A stretch of DNA of 43,847 bases from Paludibacteraceae bacterium (GTDB taxonomy: Bacteria > Bacteroidota > Bacteroidia > Bacteroidales > Paludibacteraceae). Where the stretch lies: NCBI GenBank assembly GCA_016297215.1, contig JAEDGZ010000017.1, positions 1 to 43,847 of the forward strand, in the 5' to 3' direction. Below, piece after piece: positions 1 to 8,926 of this stretch. Both the position numbers and the translations under genes were made by a program. Below the pieces are notes generated by a model. The model did not search any database and was not told where the DNA came from. It saw nothing but the letters and a program-made list of their open reading frames with translations. Each line of letters starts with the position of its first letter. Positions within the stretch are counted from its first letter, which is position 1.

Positions 1-63
1 TTCTTAATCTCGATAATTTTTACTTTTTCCATGGTATTTTTAGACATTCGTCCAAGTCGGGTG

Positions 64-95
64 CAAAGGTACAACATTTTTTAGATATATGCAAG
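64..95 (-). promoter_or_regulatory. Bacteroidetes-type promoter reading out of the window
   Basis: On the minus strand, TACCTTTG (64-71) follows a 20-bp spacer after CTTG (92-95). This is the Bacteroidetes TTTG-N20-TAnnTTTG pattern with one mismatch. It would drive a minus-strand gene lying to the left of the window. The rest of 1-292 has no gene that I can support. Confidence 0.6.
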
Positions 96-237
96 CAAAT
101 CGACTAATTATATTTAAAAAACACCATTCTTTCCGTAATCTCTGTTCTCGTCATACCAACGAAATAAGTCACTGCAACCCCACTCTGTCTTTAGATGAGT
201 AGTCAACTTAGCCGTTTTTTTTACATAGCCAGGATAG

Positions 238-285
238 AGCTTGTATCTTTTTTAGCAAAAAATCAAGTAAATAAAAATACAAGCT
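238..285 (-). terminator. Possible terminator of the accessory operon
   Basis: A 9-bp inverted repeat (AGCTTGTAT at 238-246, ATACAAGCT at 277-285) flanks an A/T-rich loop and lies just past the stop of the NUDIX gene at 293. There is no clean U-tract right after the stem, although a run of T on the minus strand follows near 215-222. Weak support. Confidence 0.3.
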
Positions 286-292
286 ATGTTAT

Positions 293-679
293 TTAGCGTT
301 TTAGTTCGTTAATTATCTCTTCATCTGCCGGCAACCACTTCACCGAGTCTAAGTCTTTGTCTTTGAGCCATTTGGCCGCTTCGTGCTCCAAAAGTGTGAC
401 GTGACTTCCGGATAGTTTGCACTTGAAACAATGCATCGTCAGATGAAAAGCAGGGTAGTCATAATCTATCGTCCGCAATAGTTCACCGACTTCTATCTCA
501 GCATCTAACTCCTCGCGTATCTCGCGTTTCAAAGCTTGTTGTGGTGTTTCTCCGGATTCCATCTTACCTCCTGGAAACTCCCACCAATCCTTCCACTCGC
601 CGTATCCTCGTTGCGTAGCAAAGATCCGTCCTTGCTCGTCGAAGATAACCGCTGCAACTACTTCGATTGATTTCATCAT
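293..679 (-). CDS. NUDIX hydrolase, MutT/CTP-pyrophosphohydrolase-like
   Basis: Predicted 128-residue NUDIX pyrophosphohydrolase that would cleave a nucleoside triphosphate or related nucleoside-diphosphate-linked substrate to a monophosphate form. A complete NUDIX box is visible at about residues 38-60 (GGKMESGETPQQ then REIREELDAEI), giving the GX5EX7REUXEEXGU pattern with both metal-binding glutamates. The preceding EFPGGK and the small single-domain size are typical of the (deoxy)nucleotide-cleaning MutT/NudG group. It is the last gene of a six-gene minus-strand run and begins 6 bp after the stop of the preceding gene, so co-transcription is likely. Two adjacent ATGs (679 and 676) could both serve as start. 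Family is certain; the substrate is not readable from sequence. In this context it may process a nucleotide signal or sanitise the nucleotide pool, which is inference. Confidence 0.9.
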   Translation of the reverse strand: MMKSIEVVAAVIFDEQGRIFATQRGYGEWKDWWEFPGGKMESGETPQQALKREIREELDAEIEVGELLRTIDYDYPAFHLTMHCFKCKLSGSHVTLLEHEAAKWLKDKDLDSVKWLPADEEIINELKR

Positions 680-685
680 GAGTGA

Positions 686-1228
686 TTATTGCATTTTCGA
701 TATTTCTTCCAAATGCTCAAGCAAGTATTTCTGAGCTTCGCGGTTGTAGAGAGTAATAAGGTAATGGCCTCCATTTCTTTCCCTATCTTCAGAATAGATA
801 CCCATCTTATTTCCTTTCTCTGTAGCAACTTTATATGAACGTCCTTTGCTATCTGGTTCACTTTCATATAGCAAGCCTTCTTTTAACAGCCAATTTATCA
901 ACGACGTATTGCTTATCGCTTGCATGTTTTCGGGAAGAAGATTCTTTATCTCTCGAGCAAAAGCAGAAATAGAGATAGCGTCGACATAGTTATATTTTTC
1001 TACTTGTATGGCAGAAGAGGCAAAAGGCTTATTTCTGGTGGGATCAACTTTTGTTGTTTTCTCTGTATGTTTGCTTAATAATTCCGCTACATAGAAAAGA
1101 CAACGCGAGATATGTACGTTATTCACCACATCCTCTTCTTTGACAGCATTTCCAGTAAGAGGATTGATGCCATTTGCTAACTTGCGAACCCAATCTTGGG
1201 CCATCAATATTTTGTCTCTTTCGTCCAT
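686..1228 (-). CDS. Unknown 180-residue protein associated with the helicase operon
   Basis: I do not recognise a named family with certainty. The N-terminal third (about residues 1-55) carries a compact conserved-looking segment, ANGINPLTGNAVKEEDVVNN followed by HISRCLFYVAELL, which resembles small proteins I have seen beside helicases in gut bacteria. The C-terminal half (about 75-180) has alternating short helices and a strand hairpin around residues 120-160 that could be a winged helix. No signal peptide, no membrane segment, no catalytic motif. It lies 13 bp downstream of the RecQ-UvrD fusion and 6 bp upstream of the NUDIX gene, so it is almost certainly an operon member. A DNA-binding or helicase-accessory role is a guess from context only. 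Confidence 0.75.
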   Translation of the reverse strand: MDERDKILMAQDWVRKLANGINPLTGNAVKEEDVVNNVHISRCLFYVAELLSKHTEKTTKVDPTRNKPFASSAIQVEKYNYVDAISISAFAREIKNLLPENMQAISNTSLINWLLKEGLLYESEPDSKGRSYKVATEKGNKMGIYSEDRERNGGHYLITLYNREAQKYLLEHLEEISKMQ

Positions 1229-1241
1229 TTTGGGTAATAAT

Positions 1242-4200
1242 CTATTGTTGTTTTATTAAAATCATATTTGCGAGGCAGACTGCAACTTCCTCTTTTTCTT
1301 CTTTCGGACGCCATGCCAGAACATAACTTACCTCTGCATCAGAAACGGCATAACCTTTATTCTCTAACTCTGTTAGACGTTGACACATTCCGCTGGAAAG
1401 CTTAGCGATTTTATCTCCATTAGGTAGCGTAAGGAAACCATCTGTGTATTCCAATTTATAACCGCTTTGCTGTTGCAACACTCTATTTTTTAGACCTCGG
1501 AAGAAATCCAGATAAACATCCTTCATTGATAGCGATATAAATCTAAACTGAGTGGATCTGAAATAGGCGTCATCGTTGTATATATAGAGATTGTGCTTTG
1601 CACGTGTAATACCAACATATATTGCCCTAATCATGTTTGGATCATTAGTATGCACAGTACCCCCGATAAAAAGATGAACCGAATCAAATTCACGCCCTTT
1701 GGCTTTGTGAATTGTACTTACAAATACTGTATTCTTTTCCGTTGCTATAAAGTCCTCAATGTCCGATTCAAGAGCAAATTCCGATAAATCACTTTGATAG
1801 AATGTATGCTGAGAAGTTTCATGAGTTGTTTCAAAGTCATGGAAGAAATGACGCATGACCTCTATGCACTTACTATTTGCGTACATCTGCTCAGTTTTTG
1901 ATTTCGCCTCGCTCCATTCTGTTTTTCCAATTACACCACCATGGATCTGTGCCAGTTGCTTTAAAAAGTAACGTACCTCAGCAAGGTTTATGAAACGGAA
2001 ACCATCTGTTGCCTGTATTAATTTAACATGCTTACCTTGTTTTTCCAACTGACACGCAACTTGAAGTGCTTGTTCATTGGTAATAGTAAGTACTGCCGTA
2101 GTGCCTGTTAGTTTATCTGGAAGTGCGAAACGCAAGGAATCAACGTAAGATATAACATTTCCTTTTTCTTTGGAAACAGGCACAATCGGTGTATTTTTCA
2201 TTCGGTTGCAAAGCTGTCGGATATAATGATTAGCATAACCTACGATGTAACTATCGGAACGATAATTATCAACCATTTCATAGAATGTAGCACCGTAATC
2301 AGTAATCAGAGACTTAAAATAGTCCGAGTTACTACCCCTGAACGCATATATATTTTGATCATCATCGCCTACAGCAATTACTCTCATTTCGTCATTGCGT
2401 TTCATAAGGGCTTGTACCAAGCGGAAATCATCTTGCCCCATATCTTGTGCTTCATCGATGACAAGTACGCTTTTAGCAATCTTACTTTCTTCCACTTCTC
2501 CATTTTCTATCATTTCAGCAGCACGACGAACAACACTATCAACCTCTTCTAACGTTCCTTTATGTCCGACTAAATCAAAACTATATGAATGGAAGGTATT
2601 TATTTCCACATAGTTAGCAGCATCTTTTACAAGTTCTTTTAGACGTAGTTTGAACTCCGTTGCAGCGGCACGAGAGAATGTCAGCATTAAGAGTTGTTCG
2701 TGCTTAACATCCTCAAGAAGTAACAATGATGCCAGTTTATGAACCAATACACGAGTTTTTCCACTACCTGGACCTGCAGCGACAATTATATATTTGCTCT
2801 GTTTGTCGTCCATTATCTGCTTTTGGCGTTCGCTCAAGGTCTTGAATATCTGTTCATACTTGGCCGGTGTGATATTCTTTGTGATCTGGACGCGCCTTTC
2901 TCCTTTGAAATATCGATTGATAAATTCACGATAATCCATGAGAAAATAGTCATTTACAAACTTAAGTGCAGCGGAATAATCATTAACCATCATGTTGGCA
3001 TACTCACCAACAATGTGGATCTGCTGTATTCTTTGTTTGTAAAATTCGTCCAAAAGTCTATATTGGTCTTTATTGTATCTGCGGGAAGTTTCAACAACTC
3101 TTTGTAATTGCATGGTATTGTATATAACCATGAATCCACCATCTATTTTAATGGCCTCAATTTTGCTTAAATAAAGCAATGCCTCCTCCATAAGACCAAT
3201 AGTTACTTTATCATTCGGATCAAATGATAATAGCTGTTGTGCGGAATTATATCGATTAAGCAAATCAACCATAGAAAAAGACACTGTTTTATCATTTGCC
3301 ATTGACACAAGGGCTTTTGCCAAGAATCGACAAAGCTCCATTCTGCGTTCAAATCTGGCAATGGTAATATCTCTTTCTGATTGTAGTTGCAAGCTTACAC
3401 TTTCGCTTGCGGTATGTTCTTCTTTCCGTATATATTCTTTTACAAGTAAGAAATGCAAGAGTGTTCGAATACGCTTTATATTACTATGCGGATTGCCTGC
3501 TGCTTGTGCTTCTTCGTTTAATTGCTTATAGTTATATGTTGCTGTGCCTTGAATACGTTCAATGAGAAAACGTTCCAGTCGCAACATCTCCTCTAGTATT
3601 ATATTGATATTTGCACGATCAATATATGCCTGCATATCCAGAGTATCAGCTAAGATTCCTTCTTGCCGCATTAGATTGATGTTACGAATAACAACTTCTT
3701 TTTTCATGCCGAGTTTATCTGCTAGCCAATCAACTCTACTTTCTGCTTCTGCTCCTCGACTTTCGGTTGTTGCATGGCTACTAATCAGCGAACGAATTAT
3801 GCGCGCAGCGTCCTCGCGCGCAGAATCATCAAACAATTGTGAAGCGGTTAATCGTTGTCGGGCTTCATCCATAGAACGGACTTTAATACCTGTAGCAAAA
3901 ACCCGAGCCGAATTGCTGCTTCGGTTGATATATCCGGCTTGTTCCAAAGCAGTTACCGCGCCCCGTACACGAGTTTCGATTTCTTTGCTATCATCGCTCA
4001 CCCAACCTGCTTGCCGAGCAATATCAAGGGGTGAGCAACTAATCTTATCCCGTTTTGCAGTTAGGTCTCGAATCGCACGCCAAACTTGCTGTATCTCACT
4101 AATGGAAAGTTTGGTTTGATTCAGTAGTATAAAATGTTTGTCAAGATCGGTATCATCATACAAAACGTAACATTCTGCTTGCAGATGAGGGTCTCTTCCT

Positions 4201-5918
4201 GCACGTCCGGATTCTTGCACATAGTTTTCCAAGGAATCGCTTATATCATAATGAATAACCAACCCGACATCTTTTTTATCCACGCCCATCCCGAATGCAG
4301 ATGTAGCCACAATAACCTGTGCTTCATCATTCATAAACGCATTTTGGTTAGCTACTTTGTCGGTTGTCTCCATTTTTCCGTTGAAAGGAAGCGCATTGAT
4401 GTTATCGCGTTGAAGGCGTTCCGCTAATTCCTTTGTCCGTTTTGTACGTGAAGCATATACTATAGTCGGACAAGTGTGTCCGGAAATCAAATCACGTAGT
4501 CTCAAATACTTTTCTTCCGGCGTGTCCGCATGGATTACGGTATAATGCAAATTCTTGCGTTCTGTTTTTGTCGCAAAAATCTTCAAATCCAAACCTAATT
4601 TTTGCTTGAAGTAATCACATATATCGCTTACTACTTTTTGTTTGGCAGTTGCAGTAAAGCAAGAAACAGCGATAGGATTTTTCTGCTGTTTCTTTTCTTG
4701 CATTTCACGAATGAAATCACCTATATAGAGATAGTCTGTTCTAAAATCTTGCCCCCATGCTGAAAAACAATGTGCTTCGTCAATAACAAACCGCACTACG
4801 TTGCGTCCCATCAACAGACGCTCGATAGTTTTGCTACGAAGCATTTCCGGTGCAATGTATAGAATGTTGGCCGTTCCATCCGATACTTGGTCTATTGCTG
4901 TTGCACGCTCAATGGGGTCTAAAAGTCCATTAATGGTAACTACTTCACTTATTCCTCTTGCCGCAAGGTTGTCCACTTGATCCTTCATGAGACTCTGCAA
5001 TGGAGAAATAACGACCGTCAAACCATGCACATTACGACCAGCCATCAATGCCGGCAATTGGAATGTTAAGCTTTTTCCTCCGCCGGTGGGGAAGATAGTC
5101 AATAGTGATTCACCTCTTAAGGCAGACTCTACTGCACGCTGCTGCATGGGCTCTCCATCAAATACGCGAAATTCATCGTATCCGAAGAATTCTTTAAGAC
5201 CAATGGGAGCATCGAACTTCTTTTTGCAATAATCACATTCCCCACAAGGTGTATTACATAAGAATGTCATTACATTATTGACCTTGGGATAATTACGCAA
5301 TACCCATGCAGGAGTAAGAGAAGAAATATCTGCGGCATCAATAATCGCCAGCGCATAAGCGAGTTCAACGGGATAGTGTTTGGCAACAGCTTCGATGTTT
5401 GCATGCTCGCAGATTTGGCCTTGATATTCCTTTCGGATAAGTGTACCTATATTGTTTTGTGTGAGATTTTCTTGATCTATCCACTGTAGAAATCCTTTAA
5501 ATTCAGGAATGTTGCTAAGCAGTTGAGAAAAGATCTCTCTCTTAGAATAAGGTAGCGTTTTCCAAGCTGTTACCTCATCATAAAACAGATCCCGCGCCTT
5601 TAGAGAATCGTTAACAGGATTATTAAGTTCATCTACCTGTAACTTGTCGTCTTTCAATAGTTTGTGATATGGCTTGCAGGGGAAAAGTAGTGGAGATAAC
5701 GGAAGAGTATCGATGAAAATGTAATTTTGGGACAGATTGAGATATTTTAAATCATGGTTCAGGATATTATGCCCGCATAATGTGTCGCAATCCACTATAA
5801 AAGCCGTGAATTCAGAAGCAGAATGCGTATGCAGTACTGCTCCGGTTTCTTTAACAGCTCCATAGTCATAAACCTTTTTGCTGTTAAATCCGACTTCTAT
5901 GTCTATAAATGCTATCAA
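1242..5918 (-). CDS. Exonuclease-RecQ-UvrD triple fusion helicase
   Basis: A 1,558-residue protein with two helicase engines. The extreme N-terminus looks like a DEDD/DnaQ 3'-5' exonuclease (IDIE at residues 5-8, GHNILNHDLKYL near 49-60, KARDLF near 108). A four-cysteine knuckle (CNTPCGECDYCKK, near 220) precedes the first motor. The RecQ core has Walker A PTGGGKS (near 276), DEAH (near 380) and a QESGRAGRD motif VI. A second, UvrD/Rep-like superfamily 1 helicase begins near 1,045: GPGSGKT (near 1,050), VIDEAQD (near 1,155), GDDDQNIYAFRG, STIHKAKGREFD (near 1,400) and YVGITRAKHNLYIY (near 1,435). The start is TTG at 5918; no in-frame ATG occurs before about residue 216, and the putative exonuclease acidic residues need the TTG start. 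Canonical RecQ is about 600 residues with its zinc knuckle after the motor, so the layout here is unusual. Likely processes DNA ends or forks, possibly in defence. Confidence 0.92.
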   Translation of the reverse strand: MIAFIDIEVGFNSKKVYDYGAVKETGAVLHTHSASEFTAFIVDCDTLCGHNILNHDLKYLNLSQNYIFIDTLPLSPLLFPCKPYHKLLKDDKLQVDELNNPVNDSLKARDLFYDEVTAWKTLPYSKREIFSQLLSNIPEFKGFLQWIDQENLTQNNIGTLIRKEYQGQICEHANIEAVAKHYPVELAYALAIIDAADISSLTPAWVLRNYPKVNNVMTFLCNTPCGECDYCKKKFDAPIGLKEFFGYDEFRVFDGEPMQQRAVESALRGESLLTIFPTGGGKSLTFQLPALMAGRNVHGLTVVISPLQSLMKDQVDNLAARGISEVVTINGLLDPIERATAIDQVSDGTANILYIAPEMLRSKTIERLLMGRNVVRFVIDEAHCFSAWGQDFRTDYLYIGDFIREMQEKKQQKNPIAVSCFTATAKQKVVSDICDYFKQKLGLDLKIFATKTERKNLHYTVIHADTPEEKYLRLRDLISGHTCPTIVYASRTKRTKELAERLQRDNINALPFNGKMETTDKVANQNAFMNDEAQVIVATSAFGMGVDKKDVGLVIHYDISDSLENYVQESGRAGRDPHLQAECYVLYDDTDLDKHFILLNQTKLSISEIQQVWRAIRDLTAKRDKISCSPLDIARQAGWVSDDSKEIETRVRGAVTALEQAGYINRSSNSARVFATGIKVRSMDEARQRLTASQLFDDSAREDAARIIRSLISSHATTESRGAEAESRVDWLADKLGMKKEVVIRNINLMRQEGILADTLDMQAYIDRANINIILEEMLRLERFLIERIQGTATYNYKQLNEEAQAAGNPHSNIKRIRTLLHFLLVKEYIRKEEHTASESVSLQLQSERDITIARFERRMELCRFLAKALVSMANDKTVSFSMVDLLNRYNSAQQLLSFDPNDKVTIGLMEEALLYLSKIEAIKIDGGFMVIYNTMQLQRVVETSRRYNKDQYRLLDEFYKQRIQQIHIVGEYANMMVNDYSAALKFVNDYFLMDYREFINRYFKGERRVQITKNITPAKYEQIFKTLSERQKQIMDDKQSKYIIVAAGPGSGKTRVLVHKLASLLLLEDVKHEQLLMLTFSRAAATEFKLRLKELVKDAANYVEINTFHSYSFDLVGHKGTLEEVDSVVRRAAEMIENGEVEESKIAKSVLVIDEAQDMGQDDFRLVQALMKRNDEMRVIAVGDDDQNIYAFRGSNSDYFKSLITDYGATFYEMVDNYRSDSYIVGYANHYIRQLCNRMKNTPIVPVSKEKGNVISYVDSLRFALPDKLTGTTAVLTITNEQALQVACQLEKQGKHVKLIQATDGFRFINLAEVRYFLKQLAQIHGGVIGKTEWSEAKSKTEQMYANSKCIEVMRHFFHDFETTHETSQHTFYQSDLSEFALESDIEDFIATEKNTVFVSTIHKAKGREFDSVHLFIGGTVHTNDPNMIRAIYVGITRAKHNLYIYNDDAYFRSTQFRFISLSMKDVYLDFFRGLKNRVLQQQSGYKLEYTDGFLTLPNGDKIAKLSSGMCQRLTELENKGYAVSDAEVSYVLAWRPKEEKEEVAVCLANMILIKQQ

Positions 5919-5935
5919 GGATTTATTTCAATACT

Positions 5936-8011
5936 TTAGATTTCTTCTATTCCTAAACTTTTCAGATATTCGTATGTGCCATTATAGAACTCAGGTAAGC
6001 GAGTTGCGTCTTCGGGGAAACCTTCTGGAGTAATACGGTCATTGCCGGCAGGGACACAGATTATCATTCCTTGACGAGCACGTGTAAGAAGGACACGGTA
6101 TGCGTTAATAAGGTATGCTTGACGGTCAGATTTCTTGATATTATTCCACTTATTACCACCGTTGAATTCGAAGAAATTCCATCCGTTTGGCGTATAGCGC
6201 AAGTCACCATCCCAAACCACGCAAGTCCAATCTAACTCTAAGCCTTGTACATCAAACTCCGAGGCGGCATCTTCCAAGAAAAGCGACGAACGCACATCGT
6301 TGATATCATCCAAGAACCAATGCACCGTGTCTGGTTTGCAGCGGACATCAATCGCAAGCGGTTTGAGTCGATAGGCCTTGGATGAGACTAACAGCCCGTA
6401 GCGCTCGTTTCCTCGTGCGTGGGTACGCAGCCATTCTTTGGCCTTGTTCAGATCACGCGTTAAGGCAATCGGGTAGCGGTCAGCGATGTCTGCATATATC
6501 TTGCGGACGTTTTCTGCGTCTCCGTCGAGTAGATAATGCACCATATTGGACAAACTCTCTGCACGGAACGAACGCATCGAAACCGCCAGATGCAGGTCGT
6601 CAGAAAAAGTCTTATTGGGGTTATTCTCCAGAAGTTCTGATACCTTCCCCTCTGCGTATTCTTTAGCGGTGAGTTGCGAGGATATATAAACTTTCCAATT
6701 TGGAAAGGTCTCATTGAGCGCACGTATCCATTCACCTATACCGGCTTCGCCTGTGTTAATCTCCTGACCGCCACCAACGAGGCAAACAATAACCGCCCAA
6801 TCGGGTCGCTGATCCAAAGACCAAATAAGGAACTCACCTTCCGACATGGGGAAGTTTGCGAAACCTTTCTTACGGCTCAGCCAATTCGCGATGTGTTCTT
6901 TATCCCATGAACGCTGTGCTTCATCGAAAATAGCGATATTCTCCACCTCTCCATAACCGGCTTCTGGGTCTTTTAATTCCTTTGTAGGGTCAATCTCCAG
7001 AGTACCATTCACTACCTTTACCTTGTTGAGCATATTATCGCGGTAGCGGTGGATGATTTGGATAAAACGCTTTACTTCGCGTTCTGCTTCTTTCTTGGTG
7101 ATCTTCTTTCCATTCTCCTTCTCCTGTGCCTGTTTGTCGCGTGTCAGGGCTTCTGTCAGCACTTGCACTAAAGGTCCGTTCCCTGAGAGATAAACAGCTA
7201 AGTCTTGTTTCTCCTGTTGTACGGCTACATTCAACCCCACTAAAGTCTTACCTGCGCCCGGCACGCCTGTGACGAAACAGATACTTTTGCCTCCACAGGC
7301 TTTGGTGTCGCGGATGACTTGGCGTACATAGCGCGTGGTGGTCTCTAACTGGGCGCCTTCCGCTTCGCTTTTGGTGATGTTCTCTACGCTATGATTGAGA
7401 TAAAGCGACCGTGCTGCTTCAATGATAGTGGGTGTCGGGGCATAACGGCTACGAGACCAATCATCCAAAGAGACGGCATAGTGTTTGGGTTCTAATGGTT
7501 GCGATAAAACCAACTCAAAGACATCTTTTAGATGAGCTGCATTGGTTAATAGAGGCTCGTAGATACCATCGTCATAATGCGAGGGTTGGCAGAGAGTAGA
7601 AAAGGCTGTTTCTTCGGTTGCAACCAAAATAGGGATGATCCATCGGTCGGCGCTGCCTTGGTGGAAATTCTTGAGGTCTAAGGCATAGTCGAGCACCTGA
7701 TCTACGTCTTGGTGCTTGAATTCTTCTTCACCGGCTTTGAATTCCACTACAAAGACCCGCTCTCGGAGAAGAACCACCACGTCAATGCGCTTGCCTAAAC
7801 GCGGAATGGTATATTCGAAGATGATGTGCGCGGGCTCGTTGGAGTATGGCGCAAGCAAATTCTTCATAATGGTTATTTCATGCTCCCAAGCGAACTTCTG
7901 AGTGGACGCGGTATCCTTCTCATCTGCAAGCGACATTTGACCGAAGATAGAGTTGGTATCTTCTGCAAGGAATGTTGCTATGTTTGCTTGGTAGAAATAA
8001 CGGTTGGTCAT
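5936..8011 (-). CDS. DUF2075 / Schlafen group 3-like helicase with PD-(D/E)XK-like N-terminus
   Basis: 691 residues. The N-terminal domain contains RIDVVVLL then VFVVEFKAG (about residues 75-95), the D-(n)-ExK signature of the PD-(D/E)XK nuclease fold. The DUF2075 motor follows: Walker A TGVPGAGKT (near 250), Walker B IFDEAQRSWD (near 360), a GGGQEINTGEAGIGEW motif, DVQGLELDW and a C-terminal NAYRVLLTRARQGM motif VI. This family, also called Schlafen group 3-like DNA/RNA helicase, is frequent in defence islands. The start is ATG at 8011; the gene is 17 bp upstream of the RecQ-UvrD fusion and 18 bp downstream of the membrane protein gene. A 43-bp near copy of its 5' end lies at 10193-10235. 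Nucleic-acid cleavage coupled to ATP-driven translocation is the natural prediction; activity is not shown by sequence alone. Confidence 0.9.
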   Translation of the reverse strand: MTNRYFYQANIATFLAEDTNSIFGQMSLADEKDTASTQKFAWEHEITIMKNLLAPYSNEPAHIIFEYTIPRLGKRIDVVVLLRERVFVVEFKAGEEEFKHQDVDQVLDYALDLKNFHQGSADRWIIPILVATEETAFSTLCQPSHYDDGIYEPLLTNAAHLKDVFELVLSQPLEPKHYAVSLDDWSRSRYAPTPTIIEAARSLYLNHSVENITKSEAEGAQLETTTRYVRQVIRDTKACGGKSICFVTGVPGAGKTLVGLNVAVQQEKQDLAVYLSGNGPLVQVLTEALTRDKQAQEKENGKKITKKEAEREVKRFIQIIHRYRDNMLNKVKVVNGTLEIDPTKELKDPEAGYGEVENIAIFDEAQRSWDKEHIANWLSRKKGFANFPMSEGEFLIWSLDQRPDWAVIVCLVGGGQEINTGEAGIGEWIRALNETFPNWKVYISSQLTAKEYAEGKVSELLENNPNKTFSDDLHLAVSMRSFRAESLSNMVHYLLDGDAENVRKIYADIADRYPIALTRDLNKAKEWLRTHARGNERYGLLVSSKAYRLKPLAIDVRCKPDTVHWFLDDINDVRSSLFLEDAASEFDVQGLELDWTCVVWDGDLRYTPNGWNFFEFNGGNKWNNIKKSDRQAYLINAYRVLLTRARQGMIICVPAGNDRITPEGFPEDATRLPEFYNGTYEYLKSLGIEEI

Positions 8012-8020
8012 AGTATATGC
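7978..8020 (-). repeat. 5' end of the DUF2075 gene, partner of a direct repeat
   Basis: This 43-bp stretch, covering the leader and the first codons of the DUF2075 gene (MTNRYFYQ), matches 10193-10235 at 40 of 43 positions in the same orientation. The two copies bracket exactly the membrane-protein and Sel1 genes. Confidence 0.85.
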
Positions 8021-8029
8021 TGATTGTAT

Positions 8030-8926
8030 TTATTTATCGCTCTTTTTCTTTCTTGGTTTTGTGGTTTTCTTTTTGGGCTCAATTTCGCTATAATCATAGT
8101 TAAATACCATGTCCGTATCCAATTCATTGAAAGAATAAGGTCCTTTCCCTTTAAGCATGTTCTTTAACTCATCGGGAACTTGTTTAAAGGTGGTAACTGT
8201 GATCTTCTCTGTTAAGAAATCCGGACATTGTGGCGGTTCTTGACCGATGCTTTGGCTGAGTGTAGATTGCATATCGTAGCGCATCTGAGCCAGAATGAGC
8301 GTAAAGAATGCATAGCATTTAAAATAATTGCGCAACCAGAAAAGACTAAGATTCCGTATTCTATTCTTCTGAGAATCCTTTTCATCAGGATCAAATAATT
8401 TTTCTACTCTTTCATTTTTTTTATTTTCCCATGCTTTGCGAATTTCGAGGAGATCATCTAAACAAGTATGATCAACGGTAGGAAAGAGTTGATTGCAATC
8501 ATGTAGTGTAGATAATATAAGCAGTTGATTATCCAGTTGGCGAAGCGTTTTGTTGCACTCGTCCAGAGCTTTGTCTTCATTAAGTTCATCGAAGAGAGCA
8601 GTGGACATGAGCCTTTCTGCCAGCGCTTCTACTTTATTGAAGATCTCTTGTTGGCGTTCGAGTTGGTACTTGAGCGCATCATAACGGAGAGCCTCTTTCT
8701 GGCGTTCATCGTTTTGCTCCTCAATAGCGATTGTCAGTTTATAGAATGCAAGCACATTAATAGCGGAGAATGCTGCGGAGAAGATAGAAATCACGAGTGC
8801 CCAAAACTCTGTCGTCCAATCCATGAGTTGCTTATGTAGCAAGTAATACACTACGGCTACGACCATGAGGATCATCGTTAGCCACAAGATAGCCAATAAC
8901 GAACTATATTTTTTATTTGCTGCCAT
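8030..8926 (-). CDS. Two-helix membrane protein with cytoplasmic coiled coil
   Basis: 298 residues, no recognised family. Two hydrophobic helices lie near the N-terminus (about residues 9-29 and 38-60), joined by a short loop, followed directly by a charged heptad-rich coiled coil (about 65-115, IEEQNDERQKEALRYDALK and onward). The remainder is helical and the C-terminus is a lysine-rich tail. The overall plan, two TM helices then a cytosolic helical bundle, recalls SLATT-type and other pore-forming effectors of defence systems, but I see no decisive motif. The start ATG at 8926 lies inside the end of the upstream Sel1 gene (14-bp overlap), indicating translational coupling. A membrane effector or sensor role is inferred from architecture and neighbours. 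Confidence 0.8.
   Translation of the reverse strand: MAANKKYSSLLAILWLTMILMVVAVVYYLLHKQLMDWTTEFWALVISIFSAAFSAINVLAFYKLTIAIEEQNDERQKEALRYDALKYQLERQQEIFNKVEALAERLMSTALFDELNEDKALDECNKTLRQLDNQLLILSTLHDCNQLFPTVDHTCLDDLLEIRKAWENKKNERVEKLFDPDEKDSQKNRIRNLSLFWLRNYFKCYAFFTLILAQMRYDMQSTLSQSIGQEPPQCPDFLTEKITVTTFKQVPDELKNMLKGKGPYSFNELDTDMVFNYDYSEIEPKKKTTKPRKKKSDK

Noticed and set aside
2226..4427. Several plus-strand open frames of 60-185 codons
   Set aside because: They lie antisense to the helicase fusion, whose motifs cover the whole stretch; they have no recognisable domain.
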